Shown here: piece by piece, positions 17,684-26,923 of the stretch
How positions within the stretch are numbered: position 1 is the stretch's first letter
Layout: each line of letters begins with the position of its first letter
The notes under the pieces: generated by a model
Told to the model about the DNA's origin: nothing
What the model saw: only the letters and a program-made list of their open reading frames with translations
Databases searched by the model: none
Position numbers and translations under genes: made by a program
DNA from: JBGTFE01 sp036403235
GTDB taxonomy: Bacteria > Acidobacteriota > Blastocatellia > Pyrinomonadales > Pyrinomonadaceae
Direction of reading: 5' to 3'
DNA length: 57,291 bases
Assembly (NCBI GenBank): GCA_036403235.1
Contig: DASWRI010000023.1
Coordinates: 1-57,291, forward strand

Positions 17684-18898
<1,215 letters not shown>

Positions 18899-18899
18899 A

Positions 18900-19481
18900 T
18901 TGACCAAAAAATTAAAGAAAAAAATCGATTTGGAAAAAATTGCAAAAGGCGTGCGCCTGATGCTCGAAGGAATGGGCGAAGATCCCGACCGCGAAGGTTT
19001 GCAAAAAACGCCGGAACGAGTCGCGGATTTTTACGCCGAGCTGACCGAAGGAATGTGGCAGGACGCGCGCGCGCAGATTGTGCCGCTGCCGGGCGATTCG
19101 CACGACGAGATGGTGATTGTCAAAGACATTTCGATTGCATCGGTCTGCGAGCATCATCTCGCGCCGTTTACCGGCAAATGTCATATCGCATATATTCCGA
19201 AAGGCGGCCGCATCGTCGGGCTTTCGAAGCTCGCGCGGATTGCCGAGATTTTCGCACGACGCTTGCAGGTTCAGGAACGCCTAACGCAGCAAATCGCCGA
19301 GACGCTTTTTGATGAATTAAAGCCGCTCGGCGTGATGGTCGTCATCGAAGCCGAACACACCTGCATGACTCTGCGCGGCGTGAAAAAGCCGGGCGCAAAG
19401 ACGATTACATCGGCCGTCCTCGGCGGATTTCGCAAAGATTCAAGGACGCGCGCCGAAGCAATGAGTTTAATCAAAGGATAA
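18900..19481 (+). CDS. folE: GTP cyclohydrolase I
   Basis: Predicted 193 residues. Converts GTP to dihydroneopterin triphosphate, the first step of folate/pterin synthesis. The TTG start at 18900 is supported by AAGGGAAG in the end of larC, which gives a one-base gap and likely coupling. Active-site landmarks: 'SVCEHHLAPFTG' (zinc Cys and catalytic His), 'GLSKLARI', and 'EHTCMTLRGVKKPG' (second zinc Cys). Length and all motifs are normal. Confidence 0.95.
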   Translation: MTKKLKKKIDLEKIAKGVRLMLEGMGEDPDREGLQKTPERVADFYAELTEGMWQDARAQIVPLPGDSHDEMVIVKDISIASVCEHHLAPFTGKCHIAYIPKGGRIVGLSKLARIAEIFARRLQVQERLTQQIAETLFDELKPLGVMVVIEAEHTCMTLRGVKKPGAKTITSAVLGGFRKDSRTRAEAMSLIKG

Positions 19482-19498
19482 AGGATGAGTGAAAAGGA

Positions 19499-21163
19499 AT
19501 GAATAAGAAAATAATTTCGATATTGATTGTTTTTTCGATGAGTGTAATTTCCGTTTTTGGACAAACACAAGGCAGATACGCAAATCTTTTCAGCGAAAAT
19601 GAATTAAGGGCGCACGTCAGATTTTTGTCCGACGATTTGCTTGAAGGGCGCGGGCCGGGAACGCGCGGCGGCGATTTGGCGACCAAATATATCGCCGCGC
19701 AGCTCGAATCTTACGGCATCAAAGGCGCGGGCGAAAAGGGAAGTTATTTCCAGCCCGTTTCGCTCGTCGCCGTAAAAGCGTCGCCGAGTACAACTTTGAA
19801 CGTTTCCGGTAACGGAAAAAACGAAAACTTTAAGTTTGCCGACGATTTTGTAGCATTTACGGGCGCGCAGAAAGACGACGTTTCGCTCGACGCAGATTTG
19901 ATTTACGTCGGTTACGGCATCGATGCGCCCGAGCAGAAATGGGACGATTTTAAGGGAAACGCCAATGATTATCGGGGGAAAATTCTCGTCATGATGGTCA
20001 ACGACCCGCCCGCGACCGAAGGCGAGCCGAATCTTTTCGGCGGGAAAGCTTTAACGTATTACGGGCGCTGGACATACAAATTCGAGCAGGCGGCGCGAAT
20101 GGGTGCGGCAGGCGTAATTTTGATTCACACTGACGAATCAGCCGGTTACCCGTGGCAGGTCGTGCGGACGTCGAACGGCTCCTGGCGATACGACATCGCT
20201 CGGGGAAACGGCGACAAGACACCGTTTTTGCAGATGCGCTCGTGGATGACGAACGATACGGCGAAAAAGATTTTTTCGATGGCCGGAAAGGATTTGGACA
20301 AGCTGCGCAATGATGCCAAATCGCGCGATTTTCAGCCCGTCAATCTCGGTCTAAAAGCAAAAATTGATATAAAAAGCGAGCTGAGACGCGTCGAAGCGCC
20401 GAACGTCGTCGGCATCTGGCCGGGAAGCGACTCCAGTATCAAAAGCGAGTATGTCGTCTATACAGCGCACTGGGATCATCTCGGCATCGGCGCGCCAAAT
20501 GCCAAAGGCGACACGATTTACAACGGTGCGCTCGATAACGCTTCGGGCGTTGCGCAGATTCTGGCGATAGCGAAAGCGTTTACAAAATTGCCGAAATCCG
20601 AACAGCCGAAACGCTCGCAGGTTTTTGTATTTACGACAGCCGAAGAGCAGGGACTTCTCGGCGCCGAATGGTATTCCAGACACCCTTTGTTTCCGCTCGA
20701 AAAAACGGCGGCGAACATCAATATCGACGGCGGAAATTTCTACGGCTTGACGCGCGATTACGGCGCGCTCGGCGCGGAGCGTTCTAATCTGCAGGACGTT
20801 GTAAACGGAGTCCTGAAAGAACGAAAGATGACCTTCCTGCCCGATTCGCACCCGGAACAGGGCTATTTTTTCCGCTCCGACCATTTTCCGTTTGCCAAAG
20901 TCGGCGTTCCGTCGCTCAGCATTCGAAGCGGCGACGATTACGTCGGCAAGCCGAAGGATTGGAGCAAAAAGTTTTTCGAGGAATATAACTCGAAAAACTA
21001 TCACCAGCCGTCCGACGAATTCGACGAAACGTGGCGCTACGACGGGATGATTCAATCGCTCGATATTTCGATGGCAATCGGTATAAGCGTTTCAAACGCG
21101 CGGAATCTTCCCGCCTTTAATCAAACCGACGAATTTGCGCGGGCGCAGCCGAATCGGAAATAA
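19499..21163 (+). CDS. Exported M28 family zinc aminopeptidase with PA domain
   Basis: Predicted 554 residues with a clear signal peptide (1-22, ending 'SVFGQ'). A protease-associated domain (about 130-280) is inserted before the M28 catalytic core. Metal ligands and catalytic residues fall in 'YTAHWDHLG' (His), 'GALDNASGVA' (bridging Asp), 'TTAEEQGLLGAEWY' (catalytic Glu and Glu ligand), 'NIDGGN' (Asp) and the late 'FRSDHFPFA' (His). Such enzymes trim N-terminal residues from peptides outside the cytoplasm. It follows folE by 17 bases, so it may share a transcript, though the functions are unrelated. Confidence 0.93.
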   Translation: MNKKIISILIVFSMSVISVFGQTQGRYANLFSENELRAHVRFLSDDLLEGRGPGTRGGDLATKYIAAQLESYGIKGAGEKGSYFQPVSLVAVKASPSTTLNVSGNGKNENFKFADDFVAFTGAQKDDVSLDADLIYVGYGIDAPEQKWDDFKGNANDYRGKILVMMVNDPPATEGEPNLFGGKALTYYGRWTYKFEQAARMGAAGVILIHTDESAGYPWQVVRTSNGSWRYDIARGNGDKTPFLQMRSWMTNDTAKKIFSMAGKDLDKLRNDAKSRDFQPVNLGLKAKIDIKSELRRVEAPNVVGIWPGSDSSIKSEYVVYTAHWDHLGIGAPNAKGDTIYNGALDNASGVAQILAIAKAFTKLPKSEQPKRSQVFVFTTAEEQGLLGAEWYSRHPLFPLEKTAANINIDGGNFYGLTRDYGALGAERSNLQDVVNGVLKERKMTFLPDSHPEQGYFFRSDHFPFAKVGVPSLSIRSGDDYVGKPKDWSKKFFEEYNSKNYHQPSDEFDETWRYDGMIQSLDISMAIGISVSNARNLPAFNQTDEFARAQPNRK

Positions 21164-21166
21164 ATC

Positions 21167-21231
21167 ATAACTGAAAACTGAGAGCTTAGAGCTGAAAATC
21201 AGCTCTAAGCTCTCAGTTTTCAGTTCTTAGT
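21167..21231. repeat. Heptamer-register hairpin with perfect 27 bp stem
   Basis: 21169-21195 pairs perfectly with 21199-21225 around a 3-base loop (aaa). The sequence reads in 7-base units (aaaactg, agagctt, agagctg, aaaatca, gctctaa, gctctca, gttttca). It lies 3 bases after the M28 stop and 50 before metG. Confidence 0.85.
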
Positions 21232-21280
21232 TAGAGCGTGTAGAATAAGATACTTTACACGCTGTATCTACTTTTTGAGA

Positions 21281-23359
21281 ATGAAGACTTTTTATATTAC
21301 AACGCCGATTTATTACGCCAACAGTTTGCCGCATCTCGGGCATCTTTACACGACGATTGTCGCCGATATCGTTCAGAGATATAAGCGACAGCGCGATTTT
21401 GACGTGTATTTTCTGACCGGAACCGACGAGCACGGCATCAATATTCAGCGCGCCGCCGAGAAAAATAAACGCACGCCGAAAGAGCAGGTCGATTATATTT
21501 CGGGCGAGCTAAAGCGAATGTTTCACGATTTTCGCCTCGACACGGAAAACGGCGGTTACGACGTTTTTATGCGCACGACCGAACCGTTTCACTACGAGGC
21601 CGTGCAGAAATTTTGGCGCCAAATCGCCGCTAATAAAACGCCGAAAGGCAATTCGACGATTTACAAAGGCTTTTACGAAGGCTGGTTTTGCGCGCCGTGC
21701 GCCGAATTTAAAAACGAAGACGAATATATAAAAACGGACGATTCCGACGCGCCGCTTTGCAAAATTCACGAGCGCCCGCTCGATAAAGTCGCCGAGGAGA
21801 GCTATTTTTTCCGTCTTTCCGATTACGACGAAACGCTTCTCAAAATTATTGAGGAAAATCCCCAGCGCATTCGTCCCGAAGCGAGAAGAAATGAAGTCGT
21901 CGCCTTTATTCGGCGCGGTTTGCAGGATTTATCAATCAGTCGCGAAAAATCTTCCGTTGCGTGGGGCGTTCCCGTTCCGGGCGACGAAAACCACGTGATG
22001 TATGTCTGGATGGACGCGCTTTCCAATTACATTACGGCTATCGGTTACGGCAACGCGGAACGAGCGAACGTCGGTTTTGAAAAATACTGGCGAAACGCGA
22101 TGCATCTGGTCGGCAAAGACATTCTGCGTTTTCACACGATTTACTGGTGGTCTTTTCTGCTCGCGGCCGGCATCGATTTGCCGCAGACGGTTTATGCGCA
22201 CGGAATGTGGCTCGACGCCGACGGGCGAAAGATGGGCAAAACGCTCGGAAACGTCATTGAAATCGACGTCCTGCAAAAATATTTTCAAACCGACGCGATT
22301 CGCTATTTTCTCGTGCGCGAGATGGTTTTCGGTCAGGACGGAAAATTCGGCTACGAAAATCTGATTGACCGCGCCAACGCCGATTTGGCGAGCGGTCTCG
22401 GAAATCTTGCGAGCCGGACGCTTTCGATGATTAACAAATATCGCGAAGGCATCGTGCCGAACGGGAAAATTAAGGAGCACAATTATATCTACGCCAAACG
22501 CGCCGGAATAAACCCCGACGAACAGGAATTGGTGTCGGTTCTCGAACACGCGCGCGACGAATTTTTGCGTCGTTTCGATAACTTCGAATTTTCTCAGGCG
22601 CTGGAGGTTTTGTGGGCGGCAATTTCGCGGATTGACAAGTTGATTTCCGACGCAAAGCCGTGGGAGCTTATCAAAGACGAAAATCAGGCGGAAACGCTGA
22701 ACGCGATTCTTTACCGCGCGACCGAAACTCTGCGCTGGCTCTGCGTTTTGCTGAGTCCGGTGATGCCGCAAGCGACCTGGGAAATTTACGCGCAAATCGG
22801 CCTGACCGAGGATATTTCAAAAACGAATCCGGAAAACTTAAAATGGGGAGAATTGCGGGCAGGCGAAAAAATCGGCGAGACAAAAGCCGTTTTCCCGCGA
22901 ATCGATAAAACGAAAATTATGAGTGAGATTAGTGAGCAGAAAGCCTTGAGCGGTGAGCAGGAAGTTGAGAAACCGCAAACTGACAAAGTAAATACGACAA
23001 ATGAAGACGGACAGGAGTCGGACGAGCAGTTTATTTCCATCGAAGATTTTATAAAAGTCGAGCTTCGCGTCGGCGAAATTCTCGAAGCCGAAAGAGTCCC
23101 GAAATCGGATAAGCTTTTAAAATTTATGGTCGACGTCGGCGAGGAAAATCCGCGCCAGATTCTGGCGGGAATCGCCGAGCATTACGAGCCGGAAAAGCTC
23201 ATCGGCAAAAAAATAGTCGTCGTCGCCAATCTCAAACCGAGAAAGCTGCGCGGATTCGAATCGCAGGGAATGGTCTGCGCCGCTTCGGTCGGCGAAGACG
23301 GAAAGCCGGTGCTGGCGACGTTTGCAGAGGACGTGCCGAACGGCGCGCGATTAAAATAG
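21281..23359 (+). CDS. metG: Methionyl-tRNA synthetase with C-terminal tRNA-binding domain
   Basis: Predicted 692 residues. Start at ATG 21281; a TTG two codons upstream is possible. Class I core with 'YYANSLPHLGH' (HIGH) and 'GRKMGKTLGN' (KMSKS-equivalent). One zinc knuckle is visible (CAPC ... CKIH), as in the Thermus-type enzyme. An anticodon-binding helical domain follows, then a low-complexity Glu/Ser/Thr linker (about 545-580), then a C-terminal OB-fold Trbp111-like domain ('KVELRVGEI', 'VVANLKPRKLRG', 'SQGMVCAAS') that promotes dimerisation and tRNA capture. tatD starts at the base after its stop. Confidence 0.95.
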   Translation: MKTFYITTPIYYANSLPHLGHLYTTIVADIVQRYKRQRDFDVYFLTGTDEHGINIQRAAEKNKRTPKEQVDYISGELKRMFHDFRLDTENGGYDVFMRTTEPFHYEAVQKFWRQIAANKTPKGNSTIYKGFYEGWFCAPCAEFKNEDEYIKTDDSDAPLCKIHERPLDKVAEESYFFRLSDYDETLLKIIEENPQRIRPEARRNEVVAFIRRGLQDLSISREKSSVAWGVPVPGDENHVMYVWMDALSNYITAIGYGNAERANVGFEKYWRNAMHLVGKDILRFHTIYWWSFLLAAGIDLPQTVYAHGMWLDADGRKMGKTLGNVIEIDVLQKYFQTDAIRYFLVREMVFGQDGKFGYENLIDRANADLASGLGNLASRTLSMINKYREGIVPNGKIKEHNYIYAKRAGINPDEQELVSVLEHARDEFLRRFDNFEFSQALEVLWAAISRIDKLISDAKPWELIKDENQAETLNAILYRATETLRWLCVLLSPVMPQATWEIYAQIGLTEDISKTNPENLKWGELRAGEKIGETKAVFPRIDKTKIMSEISEQKALSGEQEVEKPQTDKVNTTNEDGQESDEQFISIEDFIKVELRVGEILEAERVPKSDKLLKFMVDVGEENPRQILAGIAEHYEPEKLIGKKIVVVANLKPRKLRGFESQGMVCAASVGEDGKPVLATFAEDVPNGARLK

Positions 23360-24169
23360 ATGTTTTTGGTTGATTCTCATTGTCACATCGACGGCACGGA
23401 GTTTGACGCTGACCGCGATGAAGTCGTCAGGCGCGCGCGCGATGCGGGCGTCGGCGCAATGCTCAATATCGGAACGGGAAGTCCGCGCGGGGACGATTTT
23501 GCAAGAGCGATTCGTGTCGCCGAAAAATATGAAAATGTCTTCGCCGCAATCGGCGTTCACCCGCACGACGCCAAAGAATACGACGATGCAGCCGAAAATC
23601 ATTTGATTGATTTGGTAAAATCGTCAAAAAAAGTGATTGCGTGGGGCGAAATTGGTCTCGATTTTTTTTACGACCACAGCCCGCGCGACGTGCAGACGAA
23701 TGTTTTCCGCCGGCAGATTCGCACCGCGCGCAAATTAAATTTGCCGATTATCATTCACAGCCGCGAGGCAAACGACGAAACAGTCGAGATTTTGCGCGAA
23801 GAAACCGCGCATTCCGATTTTCGAGGCGGAATTATGCACTGTTTCGGCGGAACGCCGGAAATGGCGGAACGCTTGCTCGAAATCGGATTTTTGATTTCTT
23901 TTGCGGGAAACGTGACTTTTAAAAAAGCCGAAAATCTGCGCGAAGCGGCGCGCGTCGTCCCGCTCGATAAATTATTAATCGAGACGGATTGCCCGTTTCT
24001 GACGCCCGTCCCTTTTCGAGGCAAGCGAAATGAGCCGGGCCTGGTCGTGCACACGGCGCGTTTTTTAGCTGAATTATACGGCGTTGAATTGGAGATTCTG
24101 GCGGAGAAGACGACGGAAAATTTTATAAAATTTTTTCGCCTGCCGTTAAAGCCGGCTGATGGTCGTTAA
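23360..24169 (+). CDS. tatD: TatD family metal-dependent hydrolase/DNase
   Basis: Predicted 269 residues. TIM-barrel hydrolase with the usual ligands: 'DSHCHID' (HxH), 'GEIGLDFFYD' (Glu), 'IIHSREA' (His), 'HCFGGT' (His) and 'ETDCPFLTP' (Asp). TatD enzymes are 3'-5' exonucleases linked to DNA repair and turnover. The ATG follows the metG stop with no gap, an arrangement common in bacteria. Its last 24 bases overlap a small convergent gene. Confidence 0.95.
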   Translation: MFLVDSHCHIDGTEFDADRDEVVRRARDAGVGAMLNIGTGSPRGDDFARAIRVAEKYENVFAAIGVHPHDAKEYDDAAENHLIDLVKSSKKVIAWGEIGLDFFYDHSPRDVQTNVFRRQIRTARKLNLPIIIHSREANDETVEILREETAHSDFRGGIMHCFGGTPEMAERLLEIGFLISFAGNVTFKKAENLREAARVVPLDKLLIETDCPFLTPVPFRGKRNEPGLVVHTARFLAELYGVELEILAEKTTENFIKFFRLPLKPADGR

Positions 24170-24340
24170 AATGGCCGTCAATAAAATGCCGAAAACGCCG
24201 AGCGAGCCGGCAATGTAATAGGGCACGTTTGCAGTTATCAATTTATCGCAAAACGGGCACGAAAAATAATATTTTGTAAATGTAACTTCGCAACTTGAAC
24301 ACACGTAATGCGGGTGAATTTTAGATTTGATTTGTCTCAT
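24146..24340 (-). CDS. Small zinc-ribbon membrane protein
   Basis: Predicted 64 residues. The N-terminal half is a zinc ribbon (CSSC ... CPFC); the C-terminal half is one transmembrane helix ('IAGSLGVFGILLTAILTTI'). It overlaps the end of tatD by 24 bases tail to tail. No clear Shine-Dalgarno is seen. The coherent CxxC pairs plus membrane helix make it a likely real gene; function unknown. Confidence 0.6.
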   Translation of the reverse strand: MRQIKSKIHPHYVCSSCEVTFTKYYFSCPFCDKLITANVPYYIAGSLGVFGILLTAILTTISRL

Positions 24341-24478
24341 TTCTATCGGAAGGGAATTGAAGAATTGAATTTTAAAATGATAGATGGAAGCTTAAGCGCC
24401 GTGGGATATTTCTAATATGCCACATCTTCCAAAAAAAGTAAACAAAAAAATTAAACTTTGTTTATCTATTCGAAAAAT

Positions 24479-24506
24479 TTGGACAGGATTCATTTTGTGA
24501 TATGCT
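24479..24506 (+). promoter_or_regulatory. Candidate sigma-70 promoter for yajQ
   Basis: TTGGAC (24479-24484) and TATGCT (24501-24506) with a 16-base spacer lie 34 bases before the yajQ ATG. They sit in an AT-rich stretch with no other feature. Confidence 0.45.
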
Positions 24507-24539
24507 TTCTATTTTCAAAAACACATAAATAAAGACAAT

Positions 24540-25037
24540 ATGGCAAAAGAAAATTCATTCGACATTGTGTCGAAAACCGATTATGCGGAAGTTACCAACG
24601 CGATAAACCAGACGACGAAGGAAGTCTCGCAGCGCTTTGATTTTAAGGGCAGCCGCGCGACGGTCGAGCTGGCCGACAAAGATTTGATTTTATCCGCCGA
24701 AGACGAAACTAGGCTGCGCAATATGAACGATATTCTGCAGGGCAAGCTAATCAAGCGCGGAATTTCTCTGAAAGCGCTCGATTACCAGAAAATCGAACCG
24801 GCGGCGGGCGGAAGCGTGCGTCAGACGGTAAAAATCCAGCAGGGAATTCCGATTGAAAAGGCAAAAGAAGTCGTCAAATTTATAAAAGACGCAAAACTGA
24901 AAGTGCAGGCGTCGATTCAGGGCGAAACCGTGCGCGTCTCGGGCAAAGACCGCGATACGCTTCAGAACGTCATCGCCAAACTCAAAGCGAAGGATTTCGG
25001 AATCGATATGACGTTTGATAATTACCGCTCAAATTAA
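24540..25037 (+). CDS. yajQ: YajQ family nucleotide-binding protein
   Basis: Predicted 165 residues, normal for the family. Two ferredoxin-like modules are visible: 'SFDIVSKTDYAEVTNAINQ' with 'EVSQRFDFKGS' at the start, 'KIQQGIPIEKAKEVVKFIKD' in the middle and 'DFGIDMTFDNYR' at the end. YajQ homologues bind RNA, tRNA or cyclic di-GMP in different species. It is the first gene of a run with a polyprenyl synthase 3 bases downstream. Confidence 0.93.
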   Translation: MAKENSFDIVSKTDYAEVTNAINQTTKEVSQRFDFKGSRATVELADKDLILSAEDETRLRNMNDILQGKLIKRGISLKALDYQKIEPAAGGSVRQTVKIQQGIPIEKAKEVVKFIKDAKLKVQASIQGETVRVSGKDRDTLQNVIAKLKAKDFGIDMTFDNYRSN

Positions 25038-25040
25038 AAG

Positions 25041-26060
25041 ATGCAGTCATTTTCACCAATTAAAGAAAAATTAAACCCGCAAATCGCGGCGCAGAGAATT
25101 TTCAGTTTGATAAAATCCGAGATGGATTTGGTCGAAGCCGAATTTGACCGGCAGGCGAGCTCGAACATTCAGGTTATCAATTATCTCGGCGATTATCTGC
25201 GCGCTTCGGGCGGCAAGCGCGTCCGTCCGGCGCTGCTTCTGTTGTCGAATTATGCGGTCGGCGGCAGCGCGAAAAACAAAAATATCATACGGCTTGCGAC
25301 CGTCATGGAAATGCTTCACACGGCGACGCTCGTTCACGACGACATTATCGACAACGCCGATATGCGTCGAAGTAGGGCTTCGGTCAACGCGCGTTTCGGC
25401 AATCAATCGGCCGTTTTGATGGGCGATTGGCTTTATATGTCGGCGTTTGAAACTTCACTCAAGGAAAGAAGTCTGGAAATTCTCGATATTCTGACGCGCC
25501 TGACCAGAAAAATGACCGAAGGCGAATTGATTCAGCTGACGACGCTCGGCAAATCGGACATTTCCGAAACGGAATATTTCGACATCTTGCAGCGAAAAAC
25601 GGCGTATCTTTTTTCGGCATGCTGCGAAATCGGCGCGATTTTGGGAAACGCTTCAAAAGAAGAACAGTCCGCTTTGCGAGATTACGGAATGAATCTCGGA
25701 ACGGCGTTTCAACTGGCCGACGATTTGCTCGATTTTACCGCCGAGGAAGAAGTTTTGGGAAAAGCGGCGGGCGCCGACCTTTTGGAAGGAAAATTGACTT
25801 TTCCCTTGATTTTGCTCGTCAAAGAGCAGCCCGGCGTGCGGAATGATTTGGAAAATATAATGCGCGATGGCAGTTACGAAACAGTTTCGCGCGCGCATCT
25901 GGCGGAAAAACTGGAAAATTCCGGTCTGCTCGTAGAAACCAGAAACAAAGCCTACGGTTTTGCCGGCGAAGCGTTAAAAAATCTTGCAGTTTTGCCGAAA
26001 ACAGAGTATCGTTCTGCATTAGAAGAAATTCCGAGTTATATGATTGAGCGGAATAAGTAA
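25041..26060 (+). CDS. Polyprenyl diphosphate synthase
   Basis: Predicted 339 residues. Trans-type prenyltransferase that extends allylic diphosphates with isopentenyl diphosphate, most likely to the quinone side chain. First Asp-rich motif at residues 100-104 (DDIID, after 'LVH') followed by 'MRRSRASVN'; second at 227-231 ('LADDLLDF'). 'GGKRVRP' binds the diphosphate. The layout matches IspB/HepT-type long-chain synthases; product length cannot be read from sequence. It is in an apparent operon with yajQ and the HARE-HTH gene. Confidence 0.92.
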   Translation: MQSFSPIKEKLNPQIAAQRIFSLIKSEMDLVEAEFDRQASSNIQVINYLGDYLRASGGKRVRPALLLLSNYAVGGSAKNKNIIRLATVMEMLHTATLVHDDIIDNADMRRSRASVNARFGNQSAVLMGDWLYMSAFETSLKERSLEILDILTRLTRKMTEGELIQLTTLGKSDISETEYFDILQRKTAYLFSACCEIGAILGNASKEEQSALRDYGMNLGTAFQLADDLLDFTAEEEVLGKAAGADLLEGKLTFPLILLVKEQPGVRNDLENIMRDGSYETVSRAHLAEKLENSGLLVETRNKAYGFAGEALKNLAVLPKTEYRSALEEIPSYMIERNK

Positions 26061-26087
26061 GTCGGAAATTTCGAGCGGAGAAAATTT

Positions 26088-26807
26088 TTGGATTATACAG
26101 GAAAATCGCCATCTGATCTTATGCTAAACGAAAACCTTATTTCGACGCTGGAACAAAGCCTGCGCCAGACGCGCAACGCGCAGAATCGTCTGCTCGGACG
26201 TCTTCGCGAAGTCGAATCCGAAGCCGAAAGCCTGCGTCAGGAAATCGAGGCGATGGAAAACAGCGCCGAGCAGACCGAAGCGGCGATTTACAGCCTGCTG
26301 GCGACGATGGGCTCGGGCAATAAATCATGGAAAGTCAACAAAAAACCGCAATACGAAGACGTCGACGATTACGAGCTGCCGCGCGATATACAGCGCCGTC
26401 ATCAACGCGATAATCAACAACGCGATAATCAACAAAATCAAAATTCGCAGTCGAATAATTACCGCAATAATAATAATAATAATAATAATCAGGCTTCCAA
26501 CAATTCGATTGCATATATGAATCATTCGCGCAACGTGCCTTCGATTGCGCCGAATATCGAGCCGATAAGTCATCGTTTTTCCGACCGGACGATTACGCAG
26601 GCCTGCACACTGCTTCTGCGCGAAGCCAATTCTCCGCTGCACGTCAACGAACTTTACAATCTGCTGGTCACGGGCGGTTTCGAGTTTAAGGGAAACAATC
26701 CGACTATCTCGATTGCCGTTTCGCTCAATCGCAACCGCCGATTTCGCAAAGTCGCGCCCGGAACTTTTGATTTGGTGATGCGAAACGCTTCGCAGGCCGT
26801 TTCCTGA
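26088..26807 (+). CDS. Coiled-coil protein with C-terminal HARE-HTH domain and Asn/Gln-rich linker
   Basis: Predicted 239 residues. TTG start at 26088 with GGAG 7 bases upstream; ATG 26121 is an alternative. Residues 12-64 are a coiled coil. Residues 95-145 are low complexity, rich in Asn and Gln. Residues 163-232 form a winged-helix HARE-HTH domain ('ITQACTLLLREANSPLHVNELY', quoted in part as 'SPLHVNELYNLL', then 'NPTISIAVSLNRNRRFRKV'). This domain occurs in the RNA polymerase delta subunit and in restriction or chromatin proteins, and is thought to bind DNA or transcription partners. The role here is unknown. Confidence 0.75.
   Translation: MDYTGKSPSDLMLNENLISTLEQSLRQTRNAQNRLLGRLREVESEAESLRQEIEAMENSAEQTEAAIYSLLATMGSGNKSWKVNKKPQYEDVDDYELPRDIQRRHQRDNQQRDNQQNQNSQSNNYRNNNNNNNNQASNNSIAYMNHSRNVPSIAPNIEPISHRFSDRTITQACTLLLREANSPLHVNELYNLLVTGGFEFKGNNPTISIAVSLNRNRRFRKVAPGTFDLVMRNASQAVS
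26400..26490 (+). repeat. In-frame microsatellite coding the Asn/Gln linker
   Basis: Two copies of a 15-mer (caacgcgataatcaa, about 26404-26433) are followed by nine AAT/ATA triplets (about 26464-26490). The unit lengths are multiples of three, so slippage would change linker length without shifting frame. Confidence 0.7.
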
Positions 26808-26923
26808 AATTTTCCAAAACTGTAGATAAACTAATAATTTACGCTTGTTTTTTTACAAAAAATAAGTGAGAATACTACTTTGCCGAGACATCAATCAACC
26901 CTTCTTTAATCTTGGAGAAATAA

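Noticed and set aside
21932..22795. Long minus-strand ORF (287 codons) inside metG
   Set aside because: It lies wholly antisense to a clear MetRS gene, has no family features and mirrors the codon bias of the real frame. The same holds for long antisense frames at 43520-44275, 9930-10520, 5974-6579 and 686-1174.
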